Source of the DNA: Lytechinus pictus
Taxonomy: Eukaryota > Echinodermata > Echinoidea > Temnopleuroida > Toxopneustidae
Length of the DNA stretch: 64,000 nucleotides
Direction: 5' to 3'
Assembly: GCF_037042905.1 (NCBI RefSeq)
Contig: NC_087254.1
Span: 21,477,103 to 21,541,102 of the forward strand
Shown: positions 1 to 11,715 of the stretch, piece by piece
Position numbering within the stretch: position 1 is the stretch's first letter
Layout: each line of letters begins with the position of its first letter
Program-made: the position numbers and the translations under genes
Notes under the pieces: generated by a model
Database searches by the model: none
The model's input: the letters and a program-made list of their open reading frames with translations, nothing else
What the model was told of the DNA's origin: nothing

Positions 1-340
1 ACATGATCTCACTAATCAAATATTGCAAGCGCGAAGTAAGATCTGATTTTTTTTTTAATTCAGACCAGAAGAGGGGCATTCTAAGGTTTGTTTGTAGGAA
101 TTCACTAACCGAATGATGCAAGCGCAAAGCGCGAGCTGATTTTTTTTTATATTCAGACCAGAAAAGGGGACATTTTAAGGACTGTTTTTAGGAATCCATG
201 AAGAACAGAATATATCACCAATCTAATGTGAACGTAAGCGCGGACAGGAAATGTTTTCTATTCAGACCTTAAAATGGGGCAATCACTTTAAGTAGTCATG
301 AAATAGAAGAATTGTGTCACTATATAAAACAATATAATAA
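1..340. repeat. ~110-bp tandem repeat array with GCGAGCGCGAAGCGCGAGC core
   Basis: About three degenerate units combine the core, a TATTCAGACC segment, a GGGGCATTTTAAGG segment and AGGAATTCACTAA. It is paralogous to 8140-8500. Confidence 0.8.
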
Positions 341-444
341 CTCGAAGTGCGAGGAAATATATTTGGTGTATATTGTCTTGAATACGGAATATTCTATGGT
401 ACAACAGATAATGCGAGCACCAGGAATGATGAAGACATAGGCCC

Positions 445-665
445 TGTTACAACCGATAATGTCGCACCAACGCATAATGTCGCAGCAACGCATAATGTCG
501 CAGATTGCGACATTATGCCAAAAGCATCCGACGCATAATGTCGCAGTCAACGCATAATGTCGTAGTTTTTCTAACGCATAACGTCACATGTCGCAACGCA
601 TAATGTCGCAGCAAAGTGTCAACGCATAATGTCACATGTCGCAACGCATAATGTCGCAGCGGTAT
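445..665. repeat. CGCATAATGTCGCA minisatellite (left arm)
   Basis: About ten variable-spaced copies of ACGCATAATGTCGCA, with ACGTCACATGTCGC variants, occur here. The reverse complement of the whole block is at 3062-3283 in the right arm. Confidence 0.85.
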
Positions 666-779
666 TTTCTTCAGGACTCGAGCTACAGATAAGATATAAA
701 ATATGCTTTCACTAAGTATTTTGAGACACGAGAAAGAGAATTTGGAAATCAGGATTACTCTTTGTATGGATATTTATCG

Positions 780-1125
780 GTTAATTGCCATTTCGTCTAC
801 TGCCTTTTTCCCCACTATCGCATGGTGTGATATCATTTCGTCTACCATTAGTTAGTCGACAACTATCAACATAGTCCAATAACCATTTCGTCTAATTACC
901 ATCTCGTCTAATAGCCAGTTGGTCTACTAGCCGTTTTGTTTATTATCATTTAGTCTAATTTGTATTTTTTTTCAATTGGTCCAATATCTACTTTGTCTAC
1001 TCTCATTTCGCCCACGTTCCATTTGGTCTAACTTCAGTTGGTTCCCTATCACTTTGCCTAAACCCATTTCGGCTACCAATCATTAGGTATCGTTGCCATG
1101 GGTCCAATCATCAATAAGTCCAATC
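780..1125. repeat. CATTTCGTCTA-type degenerate minisatellite (left arm)
   Basis: Degenerate ~17-base units of CATTTCGTCTAATTAC and CAGTTGGTCTACTAG type run through the inner part of the left arm. The inverted copy spans about 2520-2935. Confidence 0.75.
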
Positions 1126-1977
1126 ACCGGGATTTTCTTCAGGACTCGAGTTACATAACTACACAATTGACGGCAGCGCGAGCCGAGAAAAATAGATTTC
1201 GGATCTAGGAACAGGACACTCTTTTAATGTTTTGTAAATCGTAAAATGGATGGGTAACTAGGTATCTTCCTACATTAATGTTAATAATGCGAGCAGAAGT
1301 TTTTTGATATTCTAATCTGAAACTGGATAATTCAAGCACGTTATAAATATATAGCACAAGCTGCGTATCTCAATAAACTTGGGTGCTGAGTGCGCGTTTT
1401 TTTTTAGATTTAGACCTCGAATTTAGGCATTTTGAATACATGTTTTAATCATTTCATTTTATTTCCGTTTCACAATGTGGTATGTAATGAACATATCATA
1501 AAAATAAAGAATATAACAAAACATAACATCTTATAAAACATAATAAGGCCTATACATTTGATAAACACAATTAATAACATTAAGCTGCCTGAAATGATTT
1601 TTTTTTGTATTTTAGAGTAAAACGGAGGGGCTGCCGAAAATAAGCAATACTTGTATGTGAGGCCAGCCCCAAAACTTAGTTTCATTACTTAATTTTACAC
1701 AAATGCATAAATAAAACTTCGTTATAGTAAAACAATAATAGTAATAATTATCGATGTACACTTTGCAAAGAAAATCGGAACTGAAAAAGCATAAAAATAT
1801 AAAGCGAGAGCGAAGCGCGAGCTAAAAATACTTCATATTCCAGTCCGAAAAGGGGTAAATTTAAGCACTTTTTCAAGCACTATGCATGAAAATTCTGAAG
1901 TGGATGTGGATGCGAGCGCAAAGCGCGAGCGAAATTTTAGCCTATATAGTACATGGTGATTTTTTTTACCTGGTTGC

Positions 1978-2160
1978 TAAGAAAGCATGAATGCTTGTAA
2001 GCAAGCAACCAGAGAACCGACGGCTTAAGGTCCTCTCCAAGGGACCTGGTAGGCATAATGACTATTATGCCTTACCAAGGGACACTAACGCACCAATTAG
2101 GAATCAAATGCATGTCACCGGAATCAGAAACCCCCGTTTTACCGACTGAGCTATCGCGCC
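1978..2160 (-). mobile_element. tRNA-derived SINE (nested in the 2.84-kb element)
   Basis: Read on the minus strand it begins GGCGCGATAGCTCAGTCGG, a tRNA-like 5' end with an A-box (TAGCTCAGTCGG), followed by a weak B-box (TTTGATTCC). The tail matches the copy at 39212-39387. It is a SINE, not a functional tRNA, because no cloverleaf forms. Confidence 0.7.
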
Positions 2161-3394
2161 TCTTTTGAGACATGAAATATTTTTTTTTATTTTCCAAGTC
2201 TTCACCTCACCCTATTTTATTCACTCTCCTGTCTCCTCTTATTTTTTCTCATTTTCCCTCCTCTCTTTCCCCGTTTTTCTCTTTTCTTTCGTTCCCCTTC
2301 CTTTCTTATGCGGGGGGGGGGCGGGGGAGCCGGGCCTTTCCCTGGATCCGCCTTTGCCCTGTCGGCGGATGGTAAAGGGTTTTTTGGCGCTCGCGAGCTG
2401 ATGTAAACCACAAATCAGGAGTAGTACTGCAACAAGTCGGCAATGATACATAGAGTCTAGTGCCAGTAGACCATTATGGTTATAAGATGAAATGAATATG
2501 CCTATTGGACGAAATGATGATTGGACGAGATGGTGATTGGACCTATTGGTGATTGGACCCATGGCAACGATACCAAATGATTGTTAGCCGAAATGGGTTT
2601 AGACAAAGTGATAGCGAACCAACTGAAGTCAGACCAAATGGAACATGGACGAAATGAGAGTAGACCAAGTGGTTATTAGACCAATTGGCTATTAGACCAA
2701 AAGATAATAGACGTGGTGATATTGGACAAAGGGGATATTGGACCAATTGAAAAAAATACAATTAGACTAAATGATAATAAACAAAACGGCTAGTAGACCA
2801 ACTGGCTATTAGACGAGATGGTAATTAGACGAAATGGTTATTGGACTATGTTGATAGTTGTTGACTAACTAATGGTAGACGAAATGATATCACACCATGC
2901 GATAGTGGGGAAAAAGGCAGTAGACGAAATGGCAATTAACCGATAAATATCCATACAATGAGTAATCCTGATTTCCAAATCACTTAATTCTCTTTCTCGT
3001 GTCTCAAAATACTTAGTGAAAGCATATGTTATATCTTATCTGTAACTCGAGTCCTGAAGAAAATACCGCTGCGACATTATGCGTTGCGACATGTGACATT
3101 ATGCGTTGACACTTTGCTGCGACATTATGCGTTGCGACATGTGACGTTATGCGTTAGAAAAACTACGACATTATGCGTTGACTGCGACATTATGCGTCGG
3201 ATGCTTTTGGCATAATGTCGCAATCTGCGACATTATGCGTTGCTGCGACATTATGCGTTAGTGCGACATTATCGGTTGTAACAGGCCCTAAGCAAATTAT
3301 GTTTCATAAAGTTATGGAAAATATTACTTATGCATTAATATAATATATCTAATATGATATAACATAATTTAATATAATATACAATTATTTCTTC

Positions 3395-3480
3395 TTCCAG
3401 TTTCTTTTTGCCGCCAATGGGGGGGGGGGGTAGGCACGTGCCCCCACCCCCGTAGTTGCGCCATTGTATGTAGGCCTACT
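3395..3480. repeat. G/C-homopolymer interspersed repeat end
   Basis: A G-run followed by GGCACGTGCCCCCAC and GTTGCGCCATTGTATG. Related ends occur at 8700-8830, 9700-9825 and 53330-53360. They belong to a GTGGCGTAAC-type repeat family of unknown class. Confidence 0.5.
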
Positions 3481-3625
3481 CCTGCTTTTTAACTTTCTGA
3501 CATTATGTCAGCCATTAGATCGGATGCTGGAGCTCCTGATCAGGTGCTAGAGTTCCTAGCTCGAATTGGTTTATCATAGTGTACAGTTTCGTATTATTGG
3601 GCACATTGGCTTACAAGAAGATTTA

Positions 3626-4423
3626 TTTAAAGGGATGGTCCAGGCTGGAGATATTTATATCTCAATAAATAGAGTAAAATTCACAAAGCAAAATCCTGAA
3701 AATTTGATCAAAATCGGATAACAAATAATAAAGTTATTGAATTTTAAAGATTGGCATTAATCTGGAGAAACAGTTCTTGGCATGTCTTCATAAATATTCA
3801 TTAGGTGGGCTGATGATGTCATAATATCCCCACTTGTTCTTTTGTATTTTATTATATCATGGCGTAATTTCCTTCAGCAAGAAATTGATCCACAATGTGC
3901 TGCACTCAACCAAGTTGAGGTGAATGGGTACCGGTATGCTGTTTGCGCTATAAACGACTAGCTTAGCCGGGTAATATAGGAGCGCCTTGAGCACCTAACA
4001 AGGTGGATATGTGCGCAATATAAATACCCTATATTAAATGAAATTAGGTTTATTCAAAAATTTTCTACCAAGAACTAAAACAATTGGATCGAAAACTGAT
4101 TAAGTGCATTAGTTTTTTATTGCCGCAACTTATTTCATCATAATAGAGACACATTATTTACACATGTATGAAAAATGAAACAATTATGATTTCATGTAAT
4201 AACATAAGGAAAAGGAAAGTGGGGATATGACATCATCAGCCCACCTAATGAATATTCATGACGATGTGCATATAACTGTTTTCACATAATATTGATAAAC
4301 TTTAAAATTCAATAACTTCTTTATTTGTTATCCGATTCTGATGAAATTTTCAGCATTTTGCTCTGTGAATTTTACTCTATTCATTTAGATATAAATATTT
4401 TCAGCCCGGACCATCCCTTTAAA
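3626..4423. mobile_element. MITE-like element with ~200-bp inverted arms
   Basis: It begins TTTAAAGGGATGGTCC and ends GGACCATCCCTTTAAA, and the arms stay complementary inward past GGTGGGCTGATGATGTCA. No coding sequence is present. The SINE fragment 3859-4037 is nested in the loop. Confidence 0.8.
3859..4037 (+). mobile_element. SINE body fragment (same family as 44628-44935)
   Basis: It shares CATGGCGTAATTTCCTTC, GCAAGAAATTGATCCA, TGTGCTGCACTC and GAATGGGTACC with the SINE at 44.6-44.9 kb but lacks the tRNA-like head. It sits inside the inverted-repeat element 3626-4423. Confidence 0.75.
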
Positions 4424-4574
4424 TCCTAATGTACATGTTTAGCTCCTGTGAGTCGTGTGGAGGGTCCTTGGATTGACAGTAAGGGAACGTGACGATACTG
4501 TCATCGAAGATTATAATGATTGATGACACACACAAAAAAAGTTTATATATATTATATATATAATTTCAGGACCT

Positions 4575-4790
4575 ACCCATAAGAGCAAACAAGATGAATG
4601 CTACTGCGTTTGTTGTTACAAATGCCAAAAGTACAACGGCACAGGACTTCAGCATGGCGCCTATCAACAGAAACAACCTAGTTTGATTCCATCGGTTGTT
4701 GAGGACTCCAATTACTGGGGCTGAAGGAAAAATGAAAAGAAAGATTGTACGGGATAATGCTTTACCCACATCAGGATCTTTGAAGAGTAC
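4575..4790 (-). CDS. Possible exon of an MFS/monocarboxylate-transporter-like protein
   Basis: On the minus strand an open segment reads GKALSRTIFLFIFPSAPVIG, then an NNRWNQTR loop, a second hydrophobic stretch and FALMG, followed by a donor-like GTAGGT at about 4570. Two hydrophobic segments separated by a short charged loop, with a final glycine, resemble the TM2-TM3 region of SLC16-type transporters. The acceptor is uncertain (CAAAG or AACAG upstream). No further exons of such a gene were recognised downstream, where transposon sequence lies, so this may be a remnant or chance. Confidence 0.3.
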
Positions 4791-5959
4791 CAGTATAATG
4801 TATAGGTCTTTCTGTTATTCAACAGCTCTCCTGGTGACGGGAAGGTCGCCGATTTGCGTCCAGGAGCGCTTCAAAGTTTTTCGTAGGAGACTTAAATTGA
4901 TGTTTTATCGCTCACTGATAATTTGTATATTTTACTTGTTGGCAAAATTACACTCTACAGTGTAAAGTTGCACTTTTTTTTTCTAATACATTGATCCAAG
5001 CTGAAGGCTGTCCTCTAAAACCATAATGTGTGGTCATCCAAAAAGGTTTATTTATTTATTCAGTCATTTATGAATTTATCTATCTTTCTATTTCTTTATC
5101 TATTTCTTTATCTATTTCTTTATTTATTTATTTACTTATTTATTCATTTATTCATTCATTCATTTTTTTAAATTTTTCAATGAATTAATAAATTGATCGC
5201 ACGAGAAGTAGAGAGTTAGAGATTAAAATATCCTGAGCATCAGTACAAGTATATTCATAATAATTTCAATAAGGTACCGGTATTACATTGTAGATAAATA
5301 ACGATTGATAACTGGTAGAATATGTAAACACAAAAAGCGGGTACGTAACCAAGATAAGCAACAAATTACTGGCATTGAGACATTTAACACTTAAATTGAC
5401 AATTTGACTGCAAGAAATTACTTACGCGCTGGGAGGGGAACAGATATGCTTTCTTAAACGAAATCTCCAAGCTGAATAGCTGGTAAGAATGGGATCGTTA
5501 CGGAGATTCAATGGCATACTGTCCCAAATTATAGAAAACTGGTAAAGAGTCGTTTTGGAAAGCAGGGGCGTCGACCCATTTAGGCCAAATCATGAATCAA
5601 CACGGAGAGCGATCGTCAACATTTGGCGTCTGGCGAGTTATCAGATATGACAACTTTCCTTCATCTTGATTGGCTAAAAAGCACATGTTTATAATTGTTA
5701 CTATGGTAACTGTCCGAAAAAAGAGACTTCTTTTGATAAAACTTTCGACAAGTTTTCGGTCAGATATAGTGCATTAAATCATTCGAAGTATTATAGACTT
5801 GAAAAAACAAGTCATTAGCCCATTGGTCAAAATAACCAGTGTGTTGTAACTGTTGTTGAATATTTTGTTCGACCAAAAAAAAATGGTAAAAATCAACCAA
5901 TTTATTGGTTAGAATCTGCCAGAATTTTGTTTAATATTGTCCATTCACATATTGGTTAC

Positions 5960-6181
5960 TTCGACAAATCAATTTTAAGAGCGTGCCTACTAGTCCTGTT
6001 AGGAAAAAAACCGAAATGATGAGTCCAATTTCTATACCCATTTTTGCAGAAGTTGTCTGAACTGATTTGGACGCATCAATGTCCATTACGCCAATGACCT
6101 CAACCGTTCCAATATGTAAACTTGATATAGGAAACATGGTCAAAACTATAAGCGATACATGCTTACGGACATGAGACATTC
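5960..6181 (-). CDS. Possible first exon of the same transporter-like gene
   Basis: A minus-strand ORF starts MSHVRKHVSLIVLTMFPISS and continues to a hydrophobic run GLIISVFFLTGLVGTLLKL, with a donor-like GTAACC at 5954-5959. The arrangement (short basic N-terminus, hydrophobic segment, polar loop, hydrophobic segment) could be the first two membrane helices of an MFS carrier whose next exon is at 4.6-4.8 kb. There are no diagnostic motifs, so the call rests on hydrophobicity and position only. Confidence 0.25.
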
Positions 6182-6734
6182 CATTTTGGATCACTCCACC
6201 CTCATACTTTAAGTGCTATGGTGTGTTTAGACCTACATATAATTTATAATGGAATTTTTTTCGCCACCCACATATTAAACATTTTGATTTCGTTATCTAT
6301 GTATTAATTCTTTTATCGATTTTCACTGTGGCCTCAGGCACACATTGTGAGCATTGTCATATCCCGAATAAAGGTAGGCCTATATTGTTGGTAGGGGCCT
6401 TGGTAAAGGCAGCAACCACTATTATAGAATTGGCTATAGCCAATTCATAGTACTATATAAACCATATTGTAAATCCTTATGAACTGAGTCAAAATTGTGA
6501 ATATCTTCCATCAGCTTATTTGATTCGTCAATTGGGAGGCAAAATCACGAATGAACATTCCAAAGGCGCTCTATTACACAAAGCAAACAAACACACCCAC
6601 CCACACATAAACATACATATATATATATCTACATGTATGTATATAAAAATAGTCTGCTTCGGCATATGGAATAAAGTAATCACAAAAGGTTTAGTAAATG
6701 CCGTGGAAATAAAATCGTAAATTTTAAAAGAAAT

Positions 6735-6820
6735 TAAGAAAAGAAATCTCAGACTAGCCAGGACAAATATACATGTACATGTGTACATGTACTATGCAAG
6801 ACACAAAAGGGTACAGCACA
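6735..6820 (+). repeat. Dispersed repeat, AGCCAGGACAAAT family (copy 2)
   Basis: AAGAAATCTCAGACTAGCC followed by a TACATGTACTATGCAAGACA segment matches 13096-13330 (inverted) and 33115-33260. Confidence 0.65.
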
Positions 6821-6831
6821 CATATATATAC

Positions 6832-6960
6832 AGGCGCGGATCCAAGATTTCGTGGGGAGGGGGGCCCAAGTTTGACCTGATTTTTGGCGCCCATGTGTAC
6901 TTTTCGAAAAATGGCGCCCCCTCCCTCCCGGCCAGGCTAACTTAAATGCCTTAAATGTAT
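6832..6960. repeat. GGCGCGGATCCA-type interspersed repeat
   Basis: CAGGCGCGGATCCAAG followed by a G-rich run and GGCGCCC blocks. Similar GCGGATCCAGG plus homopolymer segments occur near 2340 and 12560 (inverted), 13600, 21195-21250, 24725-24850 and 50350-50560. The element class was not recognised. Confidence 0.5.
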
Positions 6961-7699
6961 TTTGAATTATCTTATTACATAATCACATTAAAAAAAAGGC
7001 AATTAAAGACTACTTTTTTAACGTGTTCTTGAAAAAAAATAATCCATGAATATATAATGTAATATCAATGGGAGCGCGAAGCGCGAGCGATTGTGGGGGG
7101 TCTCAATTTGGGTTAACTTCTCACCAGAGTAGGCCCTACTAGAATATTGTGTGAACGGGAGCTATAGTTTCTTTACTAGTTGTTTAGAATAACCTTCAAT
7201 AATATCAATGATAACCTCTTGGGAATAATGCAATCTCGAAGCAATCGACTCAATCTCCTCATCAGTGGCGAAGCTGTGATTTATTCAGCAGGGTTGCACG
7301 GGGGGGGGGGGGCGCTTGTTGAACTTTTGTAGAGGGCACCAAGAAAAAAATAAAAATAAAATGGGGGGGGGTAGAAGTTAAAGAAATTCCGAAATTTTAT
7401 TCTTAAAAACACATTGACGTATCTCACAAGGCCTAAATAAATAATGATAACGCGAAGCGCGATATATTTGACATAATATTTGGAAAATAATATTATATTT
7501 TTTTTTTGGGGGGGGGGCAAAACGCCCATATCCTAACAGTCATTTCCTAGCTTTACTTTATAAACAACATTAATGTGCAATAATCTCATAAGCCCTATGC
7601 GAGATAAAAAAAATAATAGAATTTCATATATTTTGACCTGAAAATTGAACATTCTGGGCAATGTTTGTGAACCTGAACAAGATGCGTATATATGTAACT

Positions 7700-8500
7700 A
7701 GATAATTACAACGAGCGCGAAGCGCGAGCAGAAATTTTTAATGTGCGTTCTGGCCTGGTCGAAAAGGGACCTGTTAAGGAAGTTTTGCAGTTAGCCATTA
7801 AGACGATACATATTTCAACGATTAAATAATGCGAGCGCGAAGCGCGAGCTGAAAATTTTTGATATTCAGACCTAAAAGGGACATTATAAGCAAATTTTTT
7901 GTAATCGTGATACGTACCTGTCTCGCTAAACAAACAATGTGAGCGCGAGGCGCGAGCTGAAATTTTTGTATATATTGACCCCAAACAGGGACATTTTAAG
8001 GACTATATTTTAGGTATCCATTAAGAGTATAAATATCTCAGCATAGTCATCTAATGATAGTGCCATCCTTTGCTGATTTTGTTAGAATTACATCTAAACA
8101 TATGAGCACTTTTTGTAGTCATTGCAATCATGATTATCATGTACGCATCTCACTAATCAAATACTGCGAGCGCGAAGCGCGAGCTGAAAATTTATGAAAT
8201 TTAGACCTGAAGAGGGGTATTCTAAGGCTTGTTTGTAGGAATTCACTAAGTCCTTACGTATTTCACTAACCAAATGATGCGAGCGCGAAGCGCGAGCTAA
8301 AAATTTTTGATATTCAGATCAGAAAAATTGACATTTTAAGGACTGATTTTAGGAATTCATGAAGAGCAGACATCTCACCGATAAACTAATGCGAACGTTA
8401 GCACGGACAGGAAATGTTTTATATTAAGACCTTAAAATTGGGCAATCACTTTAAGTAGTCATGAAAAAGAAGCAAATGTCACTTCATAAAACAATAATAA
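7700..8500. repeat. ~110-bp tandem repeat array (second block)
   Basis: The core GCGAGCGCGAAGCGCGAGC recurs at about 7714, 7832, 7940 (variant), 8167 and 8279, roughly every 108-118 bases. Each copy is followed by CTGAAAATTTTTGATATTCA-like sequence. Isolated cores also occur at 7072, 9475, 9627 and 9902 and, inverted, at 13391. Confidence 0.85.
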
Positions 8501-8506
8501 CTCGAA

Positions 8507-8650
8507 TTGCGAGGAAATATATTTGGTGTACATTGATTTGAAAACGGGATTATACATCTCGTTAAACAGTCTATGCGAGCACCAGGAACAATGAAGACAT
8601 AGGCCCTGAGCAAACTGTTTCATAAAGTCATGAAAAAAAATGCTTCTTAT
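8507..8650. other. Empty-site paralogue of the 2.84-kb element insertion
   Basis: The sequence GACATAGGCCCTGAGCAAA continues uninterrupted here, and both sides match the two flanks of the element at 445-3283. It has a single GGCCC at 8602-8606. Confidence 0.85.
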
Positions 8651-8965
8651 GTAACATAATTATGATATAATATAACATTATAATAAACAATAATTTCTTC
8701 TTTCCCCATTACGTTTCTCTTCCTTTCTCCCTCTTTTCTCCTTTTTTCCTTTTCCCCAGTTTTTTTTTTTTTTTTTTTTTTTTTGGGGGGGGGGCACGTG
8801 CCCCCATGCCCCCCTTAGTTACGCCACTGTATAGGTATACAGAACTCACCAATCAAAATGCGAGCGCCCAGCGCTAGCTCATAGGCCTTCATTTTTGACA
8901 ATCGAGACACCTGAAAAGGAATATTTTGAGAATCTTATAAATACACAAAGATAATAGGTAGGCCT

Positions 8966-9467
8966 ACAACATTTTAAAGTTTCGCTTAATTTCACAAACC
9001 AGTTATATTCACATCCTTGTCGGTATGCAAATGAGGAGACTGATGACATCACTCACTCACTACTTCTTTTTGTATTTTAGTATATGAAATATGAAATAGT
9101 CAATTTTTCTCCGTTGTCGTGTGAAACAACGATTAATTCCTCCCTGAACATGAGCAATTAGCATTGTTTAATACTAAATGGTTCAATCAAGTTGGTCCGT
9201 ATTGTGAAATCTGTAAAAAATGAAATATTGTATAATATTCTAACAATAAAAACAAAGGAATTAGTGAGTTAGGGACATCATCGACTCTCTCATTTGCATG
9301 TCACTGAGTTGTGCATATCACTGTTTTGTGAAAAATAAGCAAAATTTTGAAATGTCATAATTTTCTTATTTTATATCCGATTTTGATGAAATTTTCAGCA
9401 TAATGCTTGTTTGATTTTTTTCTATTTATTCAAATCAACATTTTTTGGGGGTGGACTTGTCCTTTAA
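8966..9467. mobile_element. MITE-like element, TTAAAGGACAAGTCCA family, left end lost
   Basis: The right end reads GGTGGACTTGTCCTTTAA. The interior (GGTATGCAAATGAGGAGAC and CAATTCCTCCCTGAACATG) matches 21774-22435. It provides the empty site for the 44-bp insertion in that copy (GACATCATCGACTCTC at about 9270). Confidence 0.75.
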
Positions 9468-10104
9468 GAAATGAATGCGAGCGCGAAGCGCTAGCTGAAA
9501 ACTTGTTTAATGATGAAATGAAAAAGACATTTTCAGTTGTTAGATTAGAATATAAAATATTTTCAGCTTGTGCTTCTCGTTCGCATAAAAAAACTGTGAG
9601 GTCGGGATGCGTATATAACTAAACAGTGATGCGAGCGCGAAGCGCGAGCTCAATTTTTTTTTATATACTGACTTAATTAAGAAGGACTCTTTTAAGGTAT
9701 AATTCCTATTCTAAAAGTTTTTCCTTTTTCTCTTCGTCTTTTTCTTTTCTTTTTATTTCCTTTTATTGCGCCACCATGGGGGGGGGGCAAAAACTTTGCC
9801 CCCTGGATCGGCCTATGTATATTGACTTGAAAAACACTAACATTTTAAGGACTTATGTACGTGTGATCGATGGAGAGGATACATACCTCACTAATCAAAT
9901 ATTGCGAGCGCGTAGCGCTAGCTGAATTTGATATTAACCCCTTTTCTGACCCTGAACAGGATACCTATCTCGCCAAACAAACTTCAAACTCGAGCACATT
10001 GAGTTTTGTCTATTATCGTAAAAACGGAATATTTTAATTCAGCCGCATTAATTTAACCTTTTTGGGCAGGAAATAAATTTCACTATAAACAGGCAATACG
10101 AGCA

Positions 10105-11715
10105 ATGTTGCGCCCCCGGTCGAACCTAAATTTGCATGGAGCCCCCTAAGTTCAAGGTCAATTTGGCGCCCTCGGTTGAACACGAATTTGGCGCCATGTT
10201 AAATATCACTTTGCCCTCCCCCTTCTGAAACATGTATTTGTCGCCTTATGGTCAAACATCAAATTAGCGCTCCCCTAGTTCGAACATCAATTTTGCGCCC
10301 CGCTATTTTGAACATCAATTCGGCGCTCCCCTAGTTCGAACATCAATTTGGCGCCCCTCCCAGTTCAAACATCAATTTGGCGCCCCCATCTAGTTCGAAA
10401 ATTAATTCGCCCCCTCCCCCTTGTTCGAACATCAATTCGGCGCCCCATAGTTCGAACGTCGATTTTGGCGCCGCCTAGTTATAACATAAATTTGGCGGCC
10501 CCCTCCTTCGAACATCAATTTGGCGCCCCAAGTTCGAATAGCAATTCGGCGCCCCCTAGTTCGAACATGAATTTTGCGCCCCTAGTTCGAATATCAATTC
10601 GGCGCCCTCCGATATCGAACATAAATTTTGCGCCCCTACGTCGAACATCAATTCGGCGCAACTCCACCCCCCCCCTACGTCGAACATCTATTTGGCCTTC
10701 CTAGGTTGATCATCAATTTGGCGCCCCAGTTGGAATATCAAATTGGCGCCCCTAGTTCGAATATCAATTCGGCGCCCCCTAGTTCAAACATCAATGTGGT
10801 GCCCCTAGTTCGAACATCAATTCGGCGCCCCCCCCCCCTAGTTCGAGTATCAATTCGACGCCCCTACATGTAGGTCGATCATCAATTCGCCCCCCCCCCC
10901 CGTCCCGTTCGAACATCAATTCGACCCCCAGCTCGAACATCATTTTGGCATCCCTTCGAACTCAATTTGGCTTCCCTAGTTCGAATATAATTTCGCCCCC
11001 CCCCCCTAGCTCGAGTATCAATTTGGCGCCCCCCTAGTTCGAACATCAATTCGGCGCCCCCCTAGTTTGAGTATCAGTTTGGCGCCCCCTAGCACGAACA
11101 TTGATAAGCCCCCCCCCCCTAGTTTGAGTATCAATTTGGCGCCCCCAGTTCGAACATCATTTTAACATCCCTTAATTCGAACATCATTTTGGCGCCCTCC
11201 TAGATCGAATATCAATTCGGCGCCCCTACATGTAGGTCCAACATCAATTTGGCGCCCCATAGTTCGAGTATCAATTTGGCGCCCCCTAGTTCCAACATCA
11301 ATTCTGAGCCCCCCTAGTTCGAGTATCGATTTGGCGCCCCCCTAGTTCGAACATCGATTCGGCCCCCTCCCCCCCCCCCCTAGTTCGAGTATCAATCTGG
11401 CGCCCCCAGTTCGATCATCATTTTAACATCCCTTCGAACATCATTTCGGCTTCCTCCTAGTTCGAGTATCAATTCGGCGCCCCTACATGTAGGTCCAACA
11501 TCAATTTGGCGCCCCTAGTTCGAATATCATTTCGCCCCCCCCCTAGCTCGAGTATCAATTTGGCGCCCCCTAGTTCCAACATCAATTTGGCGCCCCTACG
11601 TCGAACATCAATTCGCCCCCCCCCCCCGTTCGAACATCAATTCGGCCCCCAGTTCGAACATCATTTTAACATTCATTCGAACATCATTTCGGCGCCCTTT
11701 TGGTTCGAACATCAT
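10105..11715. repeat. Large minisatellite, CCCTAGTTCGAACATCAATT unit
   Basis: Fifty or more units of about 26-31 bases combine TAGTTCGAACATCAATT with TGGCGCCCC. Some carry expanded C-runs. The 3' third alternates GAACATC and GAGTATC variants, suggesting higher-order amplification. Open frames across it are artefacts. Confidence 0.92.

Larger units (their letters stand above)
445..3283. mobile_element. 2.84-kb non-autonomous DNA element with ~0.7-kb inverted termini
   Basis: The left terminus (445 to ~1125) is the reverse complement of ~2535-3283. The ends are TGTTACAACCG and CGGTTGTAACA, flanked by GGCCC at 440-444 and 3284-3288. Because GGCCC is partly palindromic, a shorter duplication with longer TIRs is also possible. 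Each arm has two subterminal minisatellites: a CGACATTATGCGTTG-type array outside and a CATTTCGTCTAAT-type array inside. The interior holds older repeats and a SINE but no transposase, so it is a fold-back, non-autonomous element. The TGT/ACA ends and ~5-bp duplication would fit integrase-like (Ginger-type) transposition, which is inference only. Confidence 0.85.
4424..6830. other. Stretch with no firm gene
   Basis: Apart from the two weak minus-strand transporter-like exons, this holds ATTTATTTAT-type simple repeat (5040-5170) and (CACA/TATA) repeat at 6585-6640. Nothing else was recognised. Confidence 0.5.

Noticed and set aside
10348..10873. Repetitive ORF with a TSIRRP-like repeat
   Set aside because: It follows the minisatellite period exactly and changes frame with each unit-length variant.
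10105..11715. CRISPR-like regular direct repeats
   Set aside because: Units are contiguous and variable with no unique spacers, and the DNA is eukaryotic.
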